From positions 11,964,001 through 12,028,000 of the forward strand of contig JAEMBT020000002.1 of assembly GCA_018873245.2 (NCBI GenBank): a stretch of DNA of 64,000 bases. Reading direction: 5' to 3'. This document shows positions 1 through 12,943 of the stretch, one piece after another. Position numbers and translations under genes: made by a program. The notes beneath the pieces are model-generated. The model was not told the DNA's origin. It saw nothing but the letters and a program-made list of their open reading frames with translations, and ran no database searches. Within the stretch, counting starts at the first letter, position 1. Every line of letters begins with the position of its first letter. This DNA is from Archegozetes longisetosus. Lineage: Eukaryota; Arthropoda; Arachnida; Sarcoptiformes; Trhypochthoniidae.

Positions 1-351
1 TAACCTGAAAGTAACCAATATATGTGCTAATCAAAAGTTAAAGATAAAACAGCCCAAAGGAAACAATTAAAGAAAAACTAAATATATGTCGCCGAACTGC
101 AAATATGCAAAGCTGCCGTCTCGGACACAATTCTGGATTAATGTTAAGGTTGTTCTAAACAAGTTATCAGTTGAAAGATGCCAACACAGCATTAGATTAT
201 TTTGTAATATAATATTAGGTCAGTATTGCTTAATTATCATTAAAAACCAGATAATCAATATAGAAATTTGAATAATTAACTAAAATTAGTAAACATGACA
301 CAAACATAAAACTAAATGCAAGCAAAATATAGGAAATGATCCAACTCTTAC
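1..351 (-). other. Intron 1 of the AKAP1-like gene (partial)
   Basis: This stretch lies directly downstream, on the minus strand, of the strong splice donor that ends the AKAP1-like exon (CGGAG, then GTAAGAGT). It is AT-rich with stops in all frames on the minus strand, and I see no further exon in it. The remaining exons should lie beyond the left edge. A 61-codon plus-strand open frame here has no recognisable content. Confidence 0.6.
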
Positions 352-1368
352 CTCCGAATGAACATCAGAGAACGCACTGTGAGGAGGGCTGTGATCTATC
401 GCAGAGTTGCTCACAGAATCCGGATAATTATGATATACATCTGCTTCGTACCCGTTAGCTGTCAGACAAGAAGCTGACGAGCTACATGCTGAAGAAGAGG
501 CTTCATTACTGTTGGTTTGAGACATGACGAATGCATCACTGCTGCAATTATTGACTTCAATTGGGATATTAGCCACCATTTCAGGATGTGATTGCTTTTG
601 TTCGAAATCATCAGGTAATACTTGAGCTACCGCTTGAGTTTCACAATTGGGATCGTCGATTATATTTGTAATACTTTTATTATCATTATCATTATGAGAG
701 TGAACATTTGTTAAACAGGATATCTGTTGGCCGGCGCAATCCTTCTGTGAGATTGGCTTATCACATATTGAATCTCTATTATTATGAATGTCTGCTTTAA
801 TTTGCTCTGCATTATCGTCATTGCTGTCGTCTTCTAAACTACAATTATCTTCGCTATCGAAAGATTTATCAGAAACTTTGGAAACCATTTGATCTTGGGA
901 GACGTGATTAAATTTGCAAATAAATTCATTTTCATTATTAGTATATATATCGCCATTGTTTTGGTTGAGTTTTTGCTTCAACTCGAAAGAAAGGCTGGTA
1001 TCAATATTTTCGATTTTCGTAGTTGTAGGCGTTGTTGACTCTGAACTAAAATCTTGACGACTACTGGTATCGCAAGCACTAGAAGCATTACTTGCAGTAC
1101 TGCTATTATTATTGTCTCTCAATTGCATTCTGTATTCAATATCGATTTGTGGCGAATCACAAGTTTCACTTTGATTTGTTGTTGTATTTTGTAACTTTTG
1201 TAGAGGTATTTGATCTAAAGATTTGTTTGTGGGTTTGATGCAGTTTTGAAGTAGTGTTTGGCTAACGGTGACAGGTTTCCTTCGTTTGCGAAGCCAATAA
1301 AATGAAACGATTGCTATTATTGCTGGTAAACCACAAGCTATTAGTACACGTTGTAAGCGAATTGCCAT
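352..1368 (-). CDS. Akap1: AKAP1-like mitochondrial anchor protein, first coding exon (partial gene)
   Basis: This exon encodes the N-terminal 339 residues of a probable A-kinase anchor protein 1, which tethers PKA and RNA-linked proteins to the outer mitochondrial membrane. Residues 1-33 are MAIRLQR followed by a hydrophobic stretch (about 8-25, VLIACGLPAIIAIVSFYW) and a basic cluster LRKRRK. That is a signal-anchor layout, and it closely resembles the human AKAP1 start as I recall it (MAIQFRS, a hydrophobic helix, then RKK). The rest is an Asn/Ser/Asp-rich region of low complexity, typical of the poorly conserved middle of AKAP1. ATG is chosen because an in-frame TGA lies six codons upstream. 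The exon ends in phase 0 at SDVHSE before GTAAGAGT. The KH and Tudor domains that would confirm the family are outside the window. I could not identify a PKA-binding helix. The assignment rests on the N-terminus, so it is probable rather than certain. Confidence 0.68.
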
Positions 1369-4300
1369 ACGGTCACTGATTGATCAAATTTCAATTTTCA
1401 TTTAATTGGGATTTCAATCAACTTCAAACAAATCATCAATAATTTTTGGTTGTTTAAGTGGATCCAGTTTTATAGTTTTCAATGAGTTATCACAACTAAA
1501 CATAAATTATCCTGAAAGCATACAATTAATGTGTACGTTAGTCTTACGTTTTAATACTTCAACTTAGATCCCAATAAATGCCTTAAGTTATGAATAAACA
1601 TTCAATGTTTGGTTTTATTATGAGGAATAAGTTTTAAATCGGAGCGAGTATTTCAATGAGAATAAAAATAAAAGCGTTACTTAGAGCCCAAATAATTGCA
1701 ACGAACGCTAAGCAATCAAATAGTTATAAAGAGCAAGATAATGCCCCGTATAATGATTGGATAAGATACCTCAATATAGAGATAACAACAATTATATCAT
1801 TCATAACAAGTATATTAATCTGAAAAGTTGAAACTTTTTTTAAGAAACAAAAGCGAGTTTGTTATCTCAAACTGCAGCAGCTTTTGTTGGGCACAAATAA
1901 GATCAGTGGAACACAAGCAAAGTATGACATTAAGGATTAATGAAAATAATAACCTAATAACAATCATTTATCAATTGCTGCGATTAATGCAAAACAGAAC
2001 GACAATACATTACAAACTAAGATAAATGTCGAAATACATATCGACAGTTGCGCCCAAATGTGTTGTCTTTAATATAAGTAAATTCTGAAAAAATGCTAAC
2101 ATATGTTCACAAAATTTAGACAATTCTATTTAGCCAACAAATACATTTTAGTGTCCACTAAGCACTTTCAATCACTACACAATTCACCTGTTATTCTAAC
2201 AATAGACATTTGTATAAACTGATAAATGGCTTAACACGACTAATATTTAAATACTCAATATTACAGTACTTTAAGAGCAATGCTTATAAGTGTATACATA
2301 TATGCAGCTTATAATGCAAAGAGTGGCGAATGAATGCACTGTAAAGTCACGGAAGGCATACCATGCGATTCATATTGGGATAGAGTATGTCATGCTATCG
2401 CACAGGGTATGCGCAATACATTCTCTACCATTTATTGATACCTTTCTGTTCTAATGGACAACAAATACACTTTAACTCACTCCAACTCTACTGTGCATCA
2501 CAATACAAGTGATTCACTTGTTCGACATATTTACTACTTTTCATTTCTAAACATATTGTCATCAATATCTCCCTCTCAACTTGTCTTACTTCTTAAAACT
2601 TATTTTCGATTAGTTATAAACTATCGTAAATAGCAAATGCTTCATAAGTTCACATCTCTGTTCTAACAAAGTATGTCAACTTTATTACTCAAAACATCAC
2701 TCATAATAGAGTTAGATTATGACAAAATATCAGACTTAGGTCTGCTGTTCAGGCCCTTTATTCATATTAGTCCCAACAAAAAACGTGTTTATAATTAAGG
2801 TTTACGTCGCGTCAAAGCACTCAATTTCTTTATATTAAACATAATATAATTATTAAATATCCGATTCAACTAAATTATTTTTCAGTCTTATACACTTATA
2901 ATTCGGCCAACAGATATAATTAGTTTAAATGATGTTTTTGGGCAACGTTTAGCAGAGATGTGAACGCGTTAGAATGAAAGCCTGACTAAAACCAACAAAT
3001 CCTGTTTTAAAAAGCCGATCAAATGGACGAAACATTTTCTCTACATTATTCATACTAAATACATATTAAATATCATTTCAATTATAGTTTAATTGAAATA
3101 CCAAACGTTTATTTATGTTATTCTTACCTTTAATTGCTTTGTTATTGATTGAAATTAGTTGAATTGATAAAATGTAAAAGTTAAACAATGATCAAAAGAG
3201 AGCATTAATGCACACAATGAACAACACGTGGCTTTGAGACAGAAATGCTTTTGGCAAACATTATATATGAGAAACAATCGAGTGCTTACAACTTTAGTTT
3301 ATATTTGGCTGAAAGGCGGCGCTACTCTCACCATATATCAACTTTTAAAAGTTTTCAAAACTTTTATCTGTCGTTTAGAAATGATTTTGATAAAAGCCAG
3401 CATTTGCTCTTTTATTATTACTTCTGTTATTGTTATTATCAAACTTAATATTCATTTTCACTTCAAATTAATCTGAAATTTTTCGCTTCTCAATGAGTTT
3501 AACAAACTTATTCAATAGGTTTGACTTGAAAAAACTTTATTCAAATAATTACAATAAATGCAATGTATTTAGCAATTAAGCGATGTGATTATTATTAATC
3601 AACCCTTAAAACTATTAATTGATAATTTCCTTAACATTTCCTAACAGTCAGTCGTATAATTATGAAAAATGTTTGATAAAGTTTTATCTTATAAAATTCT
3701 TTTCTGTTATTTGTTTAAATATTGTTTAGTCAAAAGTTTATATTAGTTGGACTATAAACCTACCTGTAATAAGAAATACGTCTTAAAATCCAGAAACTAT
3801 ATCAGCAATATATTATTTATTAGTTTAGTCAACTTTTTTACTAAGCATTAATTACTTATAGGTTAAAAATAATCAAATTCAATGTGGGCTATGTTTGGAA
3901 AGTTTGTGCGAAATATCCAATCATAATTCAAGTTAGAAATCGTTGTAATTTTAATAGACTTTGTATAATGGCGCAAAAACCGATTGCAAAAATTGAAAAA
4001 ATTCATAGAGTAAATGAAAAAGCGGAGGTTACAAACGATTCTTTGATCAAATGTTTAAAACCCTAACTTGCAGTTTCAAAATTTCACTTATTTTATATTA
4101 CTTTTTTACTCACTTGCTTATTGACTTCAAAATGACTAAGATCAATCAGCTGCAAATTGTAACTACAATTTACAAACATGTATGTTTGATTTACTTGTGA
4201 TTCAATTACAGCTTACTTTTCAAATTTTTGATTTTGCAATAATTAGTGCCAATAATGTAATAGATAGGTGTTTAAAGTCATAATTCAGTCTGAATGAGAT

Positions 4301-6540
4301 CTCTTGTGATTTAGCCATAAAATTAATATTTATTATTAATTTAAGCTTTATTTTTAATTGAAAGCTAATTCACTTATCAAAAACGGAATCAAAAGCGGAA
4401 TCGAAAGTAAAACGAAAAGTCATAAAATAATTAGGTTCTATCGAAATCAAAAGTAAGGCAAATATAAAAGTTGAGAGCGAAATAATACAAATCTAAACTT
4501 AAGTTAAAATGAACTGACTTAACTTTTTGAATAATTAAAATTGATACAAGTCTGAATTAATGCCAGCTTAAACTTACTTGAAACATACTTTCTTAAATCA
4601 GGATTTCTATTATCGAGCACTTTGAGTTCAAAATTAGAGTTAATTACAAACAAATGGGTTTGTCGGAAGAATTGATAAGGTAATTTATAAGGTAAGAGAT
4701 AATTCTATTTCTGGTTCGAAACTGATCTATAAATTATTTTTAGTTTTGTGAATTTGTGATAAGTAGTCTGTTGTTCATTTGAAGGCGGATATATTCAAAC
4801 TCAAAGTCCATTTGATTACAAAAAAGAGATAATTTATTAATTTAATACCTCATAAATATTGTTAACGTTTTATTAACTACAATCAAGTGTGTTATTTATC
4901 AAAATAATTATCAATTGTATCAAAAGTGTGAAAGTAGACAAGAATGAGTTAAGCCATAATAGAAGCCGAACTTTAATTTAGAACATTTAGAAGCAGAAAA
5001 TGTTCGAGTCATTATTAAATTGTTTATATTTCATTTTTGTTTTTTAATGTATTATTGGTTCAGTTTAATCTCCATAAATCATTGTACTTGAAAAAGAAAT
5101 TAACATTGTTTTTAAAATAAAGTTCAAATTGAATTTTGACATAAGTAATGAAAATAAAAGTTGCAAATATGAGAATAAATGATATTGTCGCACAAAACTC
5201 TGACTAAGGAGAATCAGTGAAGTGCAATTTTGACCTAATTTATTGACTTTTAGTGCAAATGAAATCAATGATGAGTAATGGAAATTGTTCTTTTAGAAAG
5301 TGAACTTAGATTATGATAAGTTTTGTTACTTGTAAGTTCATTATGAAGCAATTGTTTATCGATAATTCCATAATGAACATTAATTAGAAACATGGAATTG
5401 ATTTATCAAAATCTAGGTTTTATTTTAAAAGAACAAATCTTATTAGAAAGTGAGAGTAATCAAACGCTAACCATCAATTAGGTAATTGTATTTGAGTTGA
5501 GTTTTAAACTTTTCACTTTGAACTAAGGCACTTTCTCTCATTGTAATCTTAATTGATGGACTGCACTATGAATAGTTTTAGAGCTTGCCTACTAATTGAC
5601 TCACTTGCTCGTATAAATGCATATATCATAAATTAACCAATAAATTACTTCCACTTATTTATTTTTATATCTTTGAAGAAAGAATCATTTTTTATTACCA
5701 TCATTGATCACAAAATCCGTATCAAATCTGTATCAAAATGGAGTAAATATAGACTTTGCATGAGTAATACTGACAATGACCGAGTATCTTACTTGACTTT
5801 ATGTTATTCTGCTAATAAAAATATTCAGTGGTTAAGTCAAAGACTTAGAGTAAACCAAAATTTGGTTAAACAAACTCTCTGATAAAAGTTGTTCAAAATG
5901 ATCCGAATTGATTCGATAAAAAATTGAAATTGGCAATACAATTGTAGGCTAATTATGGTAAAAGCTGACATCAAGATATATTTTAAAGTTTAGAAAAACA
6001 AACTAACTGCAAAATGAAGGGATAGAAAAACCACTTAATCATAGGCCGAACTTAAGAGACGAGTCATAGAGTTAACGATAGTGATTGATAGACTTAAGAT
6101 TACCAATAATTTTATTGGAAGATATAGTTGTAACATAAATAAGTAAAATACATGCGTTTCGATAAATAAACAGTTACTATCGAAATGAGTCAAAATTTTG
6201 ATCAAATTGTGAAGAAAGCGAAAAACGTGAGAAAAACTCCTCCAGTCTATCAGTTTTAAAATGAAACAAGAGTTTAATCTATGAAACATAGAACTGAAGG
6301 GAACTGTGTTACTATTAAGTTCGCGTTTTTATCTCTTTAATACCAGTTCAATTTTTTTTATATATTTTGTTTGACAAAATATTTTTAATGTCAACTTTTC
6401 CAAATTAGTTTACAATTTAAGTTTACTCTAGATCTAGTGACTTAAATGACCAAATGCAAAATATGAATGAATATGACGCAAGTAATCTTATAGTAATCAA
6501 AACATTGCGAGTCGTACCAAGAACTTGATCGATTAGTTAT
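1369..6540. other. Intergenic, AT-rich, no gene recognised
   Basis: This lies upstream of the AKAP1-like start and downstream of the cut/CUX gene. It is very AT-rich, and every open frame is under about 85 codons with no domain-like content. The 5' UTR and promoter of the AKAP1-like gene should be in the part nearest 1369, but no defined promoter element can be picked by eye. Confidence 0.5.
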
Positions 6541-6553
6541 TCGGCCATACCCC

Positions 6554-6630
6554 GATTGATAGACATCCACTTCATAGACGTTTCACTTCATAGACATCTG
6601 ATTGATAGACATTTGATTAAATAGACAAAC
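6554..6630 (+). repeat. 16-bp tandem repeat array, left arm of a fold-back-like element
   Basis: Five consecutive units of 14-16 bp are visible: GATTGATAGACATCCA, CTTCATAGACGTTTCA, CTTCATAGACATCTGA, TTGATAGACATTTGA and TTAAATAGACAAAC. They share the core ATAGACA. A more diverged array of the same unit lies in opposite orientation about 670 bp away (7297-7399). Inverted arms made of short subrepeats are the architecture of fold-back transposable elements. No transposase frame lies between the arms. Confidence 0.7.
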
Positions 6631-6718
6631 TTTTGAGCGATTCAAAGTAATTACTTCAATTTATTCACATATCTGAGACTTTTGAAATAATTTCACATTA
6701 ATTAAGCTGAAAATGAAG

Positions 6719-6748
6719 TACAGTTACTAGAAAAAATAACTGACAGTT
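6719..6748 (+). repeat. Inner inverted repeat, left copy
   Basis: This 30-nt segment, beginning TACAGTTACTAG, is the reverse complement of 6916-6946 apart from one substitution and one inserted A. The loop between them is about 167 nt. It sits inside the pair of 16-bp arrays, giving a nested hairpin-forming structure. Confidence 0.8.
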
Positions 6749-6915
6749 GAAGGCAACTTTTCTGTATAACACATATCATTAGCCGACTATACATCAAATT
6801 GAATCAATTAATAAAGTTCAAAACTGACTGATAAATATGGTCTAATAGGTCATGAAGCTTTATAGTTTACTAAAATAATAACCTTCACTCACTATACACG
6901 AAAGTATATATTTCA

Positions 6916-6946
6916 AACTGTCAGCTATTTTTTCTAGTAAACTGTA
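6916..6946 (-). repeat. Inner inverted repeat, right copy
   Basis: This is the right partner of the 30-nt inverted repeat at 6719-6748, beginning AACTGTCAGCTATTTTTTC. Near-identity of the two copies in an otherwise unconserved AT-rich region argues against chance and for a shared, possibly recent, origin. Confidence 0.8.
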
Positions 6947-7281
6947 CATTGAATCTCATATCTGTTAATCTATTAATTTTATAATTTCATGAGAATTAAG
7001 GTATTTAACACGTGTAAAATGAGAAGCCATTCACTTATTTTTGAAGTGAACGAAGTCATTTTTGTCTTGAATCTATTGAGCTCAACTAATTTGTTATTTA
7101 ATTAGAATTTTTCTGCATATTTACATTTCAATTTTATTAATTGGTTAAAAATTGTGTAATCTATCTGAAAACTATTTCTGAATTAATTTCATTGAATGAA
7201 CCAAAGGCAAAAATTATTTTTCAAAATTAGATTTAATTAGATTAATTAGAGTTAACATTAATAATCTCTTCAATAACCAGA

Positions 7282-7399
7282 ATCTTCGTTAGCGAAGAAT
7301 TAGTTTATGAAATGAAATGTTCACGAAATGAAGTCTACCAGTCGTTTGTCTATAAAATGGATATCTATAAAGTGAATGTTTATAAGTCGGAAAGACACC
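7282..7399 (-). repeat. Inverted, degenerate 16-bp array, right arm, with a small hairpin
   Basis: Read on the minus strand, this region shows about six units of the 6554-6630 repeat: GACTTATAAACATTCA, CTTTATAGATATCCA, TTTTATAGACAAACGA, CTGGTAGACTTCA, TTTCGTGAACATTTCA and TTTCATAAACTAATTC. The inner edge carries a perfect short hairpin, TCTTCG-TTAG-CGAAGA (about 7283-7298). Units here are more diverged than in the left array. Confidence 0.6.
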
Positions 7400-8985
7400 A
7401 GTTATTCAGTTGAAAAGTTGAAGATAAAATTGAAGAGTCGCATGATTATAATTGGCATCAATGTTGACTTTAGTAATTTTATTTGAATTTGATTCGATAC
7501 AACAAAAAACTATTCGTTTAAATAGTCTAAAACAATACAATTATAAAACTTTGAGTGATCTTTGGAGAGCATGTTAGATAAAGAAACAATACTGTATTTG
7601 AAATAAATTATTAAGCTTTTAATACTCATTTGACATAAGTTATTTTTTAATAGAAATTCAACTAATGATAGATTAGTTAGGTTTGCTGAGCCCTCTAGGG
7701 GTTTATATTTACTAATTTATTATTTAAAAGTTTATTCAATTAAAGTGGATGTTTCATAAGTCTGTTTTAGAATAATATTGATTAGAATATCTTAAGGAAC
7801 TACAATAACATCCTTGTATTTAATCAAATTTGTGTAACTTATACGGTTTCAATGCTAGAAACTTAAATGATTCAAACTTCATTTAGTAGGTCCTGCTTCA
7901 AAGTGTCTGGTTGTGTGAGTTATTGGCAAGGGATCCAATTGTAATAATCGAATTGAACCAATATGCAAGTTGAGTTTGAGCCTCACCAACTGTATTGTTC
8001 GTATGTAGTAGTCATCCATCATAATCGAGAAACCGTTTGAAAAACTCTGTCAAAACAGCACTAAGTCCCTAAAACTCGACCCTTTCTCGCGTTTGCGTTC
8101 GTACACCATTCATAAGTAAACTTAATCCAATCTAAATGGAAAAATAAAATTTCAGTTCTTTCGGATTAAACTATTAGGTCATGAGTTTCACAATAAAAGA
8201 CTCTCCAATAAAATAAGGAATTATTTTAAGACTGAATAGTGAAAAATGTTGCAACAAACTCGAAACTGAGTGATTTAGCAGCAAATAGTTTCTATAATTG
8301 GAATGTTTTATACAAAAACTTATGAAAAAGTACAAATTGTCTAACAAACTTTGATAGTGATTATTAAAATGATTTATACAGTATTTGAATTAAAAGTTGG
8401 AGAGAAGTTGAAATATATAATTTAGCCATAATTACAAAATTAAAAATTGATATTTACTGTAGAGTTAGCTATTAAATTATTCAAGTTTTGTTTTGTTATA
8501 ATTAATGTAATATTTCAAAGTTGAACGCATAACCTATTATAGAGTATGATCTATTGCAATAATAATCTACAGCAGCTCATGTGCTCTTTTCTTGCTAAAA
8601 TTGAAAAATCGTTCCCTTAATTAACAAAATGAAACAAATTTGAATCATTTTTCTTTATTTATTAACGTGTAATGACTGGTTTGATTCTTCAAATCCTAAA
8701 AATCTTATCTCGTTCAAACTCTCGCAGAAACCTGGAGTTAATCCGAGCTAAAAATAAAGTTATAATTACCGATGCATGAGTTAAACAGTGTATAGTGATA
8801 AATATCGGAAATAAAGTGCAAATTGAAAATAGATTAACTATTAGTGCGCGTACGAACTCAAAGGTTGAAAACCTCATCAATTTAGAGACTAACATAAATA
8901 GTTATAACTTAATACAAAAAATATTGATTCAACACAATCTCACTGGAGATAGAGCTGTGCGAGCAATCATTTGTCGGTACTGATA
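7400..8985. other. Intergenic, nothing recognised
   Basis: AT-rich sequence with only short open frames on either strand. I see no coding-like stretch, RNA gene or clear repeat. Confidence 0.45.
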
Positions 8986-9002
8986 CTAACGAATCAGTTG
9001 GT

Positions 9003-9352
9003 ACCATTTGTTCCAAAAAAGTCAGTTCCAAAAAATAAAGAGGATTTGATAAACTTGAGGGCAAAACGAATCATTCAGATTTGTGTTCAGTTTATTCATA
9101 TGGGCTAATCAATCACTTGTTGAGAACTATTCAATCATAGATTCTGAGTCATATTGATGAAAAATATGACTAGAAAAGTTTCTTGTAGTTTAAAAAAACT
9201 CGTTTTTCTAATGAAAATTATTATGAATAGTCCATCGTTCCATGACTTATCGGTTATCTTCTTTATCTATGGAGGATGGCATTTTTGGAACAAATTTAGT
9301 CTAATTTTTGATGTTTTAGGACAAGGGCACAGATTGGTAATTTATGGGACAA
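9003..9352. repeat. Second inverted subrepeat structure
   Basis: The 14-mer ATTTGTTCCAAAAA at 9006-9019 recurs in inverse orientation at 9282-9295. Related units follow on each side: AGTTCCAAAAAATAAAG on the left; on the right, read on the minus strand, CTTGTCCTAAAACATCA and ATTGTCCCATAAATTACC. The layout, two inverted arms of short degenerate units with about 250 bp between them, resembles the element at 6.55-7.40 kb. A 67-codon plus-strand frame overlapping it has no gene-like content. Confidence 0.45.
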
Positions 9353-12300
9353 TATAAATTAATAAATTAACTGTGAAACTACTCACCATGATCTGCCAAG
9401 TACTGAGCAAAGATATTAGGACACTTCATCAAACTGAGATAATCTGAAAATTGCGATCTCTACTTATCGATATTGAATAAATTGAGTTTGCTATAAACAA
9501 GTAACGAATAAGTAATCAATTAATAAGTTGTTTTAAAATGAATATCTCGCTTCTCTTATCGGACTATGTCAGGGATGAATTGACAACATTTTTGATTTAC
9601 TGTACAATTGAAAATTCAATCCTCAACAACAACAAGAAGGCTGTGACACACATCGATTTGTTGCCAAATTTGGTTTTAGATTTACTCCGATTGCTGTATT
9701 GAATATTCTATAAGTTTGCTAATATATTCAGTATTGTAGTCTAATGGAAAGCGTGTGGTGACAGGGGATTACTTGTGGTTGCTATCACGGATTATTAAGC
9801 TTTAGAATGTATTAGTACTAGTGTATTGGCGATTGATTTTGCACTGATGTATTGCAATTTGTTGTGTATTGGCGTTTAACTGAAAACTTATTGAAGCAAA
9901 TATGATTTGATTGAAATGAAATAACTAGAACTGCTTTAATTAATATAATAAGTATTTTATTAATATTTGAATTAAGTAATGGAAGTAAAAATAGCGAATA
10001 CTGTTATTCGAAATTGTGGAGAATATATCAAACATTACACACTGAATGGTCTTCGCCGAGGCAAAAGTTCACAAATCAATACTTAATTAATTATAATAAT
10101 ATAATTGTAGCAGAAATTACAATTTGATAATACATTATGATATAAGATATACATTATTGGATTGTATTTGTTATAAAATGGAAAAATGGGACACAACAGC
10201 AAATGAGCAGAATATTAATATCAATATATTTAATATTATATTCATATATATTATAACTTATGTAACAGACACTTCGAGCGACAACACGATCGGATTTTTT
10301 CTGTTTTCCAGGTATAATATATAATAATTGTGTGTATTTTGTTTCAATTTTGTTTATGTATTTTTCATAATAAGGCAACGGGTATTATATAATAATAATT
10401 ATAATTTAATATAGAGAAGAAATGAAATGAAGGCAAGCTCCAAATGTATCACACAATAGTCATGTCAATCTCCTATTATATGGTTTGTATGCACAAATGT
10501 ATGTTTCAAATCACTTTTAGCACAATATGGTTAAGATTAAAAGCTTTTCAAATTGAAAGTAGAGAAAATCAATTTTCACTATAATTAGATAAGACAATTT
10601 TCTGCTAATGTGTGTTATAATCAACTATAATAATATCTAGATATTAAGTTTTAATATAAGCTTAATTGCTAGAAGTGTCTAAAAATTAGAGATTGAGTGC
10701 ACTGTTATAACTGTCACAATAGTATTGCTAAAAGCCTTTACAGTACATCAAAAGTTTTACTAAGTTTTGAGAAGAAAACGGTTTGTCATCGCTCATTATT
10801 ATTATTATAATATATATTTAACATTAATATTACTGAATAATGAAACGCTTTTATGAGAATATCTTAATCAAAAGTGAATTATGAAATAAAATTGAATATT
10901 AATTTACAAATTGAAAGTAATACTGAATAAATTATACAGAAATTTCAACTTTGCTTCAAGCTAATAGCTTAGAAAGTTTTGCTAAATTGCAAATATTACC
11001 CCATTGACGCGGAACCGGTAAATCATAAATTTACTTATCAATTGAATAATAACTTATTTTGTTTATCATTTCACAACTAATAACACAATAGAGCAACTGT
11101 TTTATAATTATATGATTCAATTTCATTAATTGCTTCATTTATAAACAAAGACAAAATCGTACAAAAAGTATCAATTAATGTTTGGTAATTGATTTCATCT
11201 CTTAAGTGCGTTTAACATATGATAAAAACACGACAATTCAATATTAATCAAATGATGATTGACTTTAAAATATCAATTAATTCATAATAATAATTAATAA
11301 TAATAATTACAAACCAACTTTGTTGGCAAATATAAGTTATTTGAGTTTTGTAATGATTGGCCAATTGACATATCAATATTAATTGAATTGAAAATCTACT
11401 TAACAAGCTGTCAATCTTTTAAAGCCCCGTACAGTAAAACTGTATATTTACTTATTTTACATTGAAAGAGATAATTATAAAATAATGTTAATCAATATTA
11501 GAATTTGAATATGAACAGTAAGCATTTCAATTAAGTGCCTTTACTCACAGACAAAAAGCACCGACCCATCAGAATCTCTGTTCAATTAATGCAGTATTTT
11601 TATAAATTACAATTTGTACAAATGCTACTCAGAGCCTTCAGTAGAGCCCAATTCACGCTGTCTTACTATTACATATCATAATAATAACTGTATATATAAT
11701 AAACTTTTTTTTCTTAATACGAAAAGAGATAGCGATTCGGTTATCTCTCGTGTTGATTGGATTTGTTATTGAAACTATTATTTTATCAAATGTGTGACAA
11801 ATCAATTGTTAATATCTTTGGCTTGAATTAGAATGCATAATATAATATAAATGATGTATAACTTGTTCAATTGACCGTTTAGCGTACTGAATGAGTAAAT
11901 ATAAGTGAGCGATAGTAAGATTCCAAAGGGCATAGTATTGATGCACCGGATTTCTTATTCTACTTGAAGTTAAAGCTTAAACATATTTACGCCCGATTTG
12001 CTGATCTTTCATTTTCATAATAAAGCTTTTGAGAGAAAGTTAAGTCAATATATAATTGCAGAGCCGTCACAATACCATAGATTGGCACCAGGTTAGCATA
12101 ATATCAAAATTAAGAGCATCAGAATATCAGAGTTTATGAAATGATAGATAAGGGCGAAAAAGAGAGACTAGAAAAGACTTATCCAAACCAATAAAAGCGA
12201 CGACTAGTTTGTTGTATTGATGTGAAGAACAATATAACTGGATTGTTGTTTGCCCTCTATTTAAACAAATGCATTGATTGACCCAAAAAACGATTATAAT

Positions 12301-12434
12301 AAGAATAATCAAACCTAACACACTATTGTCTATTGCACTCTTGAGTAGAACTCCAACTACAATTGATACAATTGATTATTGTATCATCTCATCTGATCAT
12401 TTCTCTGTTTCAGTCAAAACTAACGGCAAATTAT

Positions 12435-12471
<37 letters not shown>

Positions 12472-12943
12472 CAAAATATTATGAAAAAGTTTTCTTATCT
12501 TCAAATAAAATTAAGTGAATAACGATCTGTACATAGTTTTTTATCAAAGTTAACTTATAAGCCAATTAAATGATCTTCGACTAAACATACAGTTAAACAA
12601 AGTGTTGGGGGCTTTACTTTTCATTACAGTACTGGTACACAAATATGTATGTATTGGCAATTAAGTATATCACAAAATTGACAAAACCCCAAACCTCAGA
12701 GACCACATAAATCTACTGTATATCACTATGATTTTAAAATAATGTTCTTCTGATCATTAATGAGCTTTAAGGCCACTCATCTATTACACCGGGAGAAAAG
12801 CACTTGGACTGCTTCCAAGATATTGTTCGTTTTATCAATTAATTTAAAACTGCATAATCAATAATCAACTAAATCCCAATTTTAAATCCAATTTTGACCA
12901 AATCAAAATACATTTCTCCAACATTTCATCTTTAGTGGTCACT
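9353..12943. other. Intergenic and putative 3' UTR side of cut/CUX
   Basis: This is the region 3' of the cut/CUX stop codon on the minus strand. The part nearest 12943 should be 3' UTR. I found no exact AATAAA on the minus strand within the first kilobase after the stop, so the polyadenylation site is not placed. A trinucleotide tract lies at 12436-12470. No gene is recognised. Confidence 0.45.
12436..12470. repeat. (AAT)n microsatellite
   Basis: About eleven perfect ATA/TAA trinucleotide copies, located some 0.5 kb downstream of the cut/CUX stop codon and so possibly transcribed in the 3' UTR. Confidence 0.9.
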
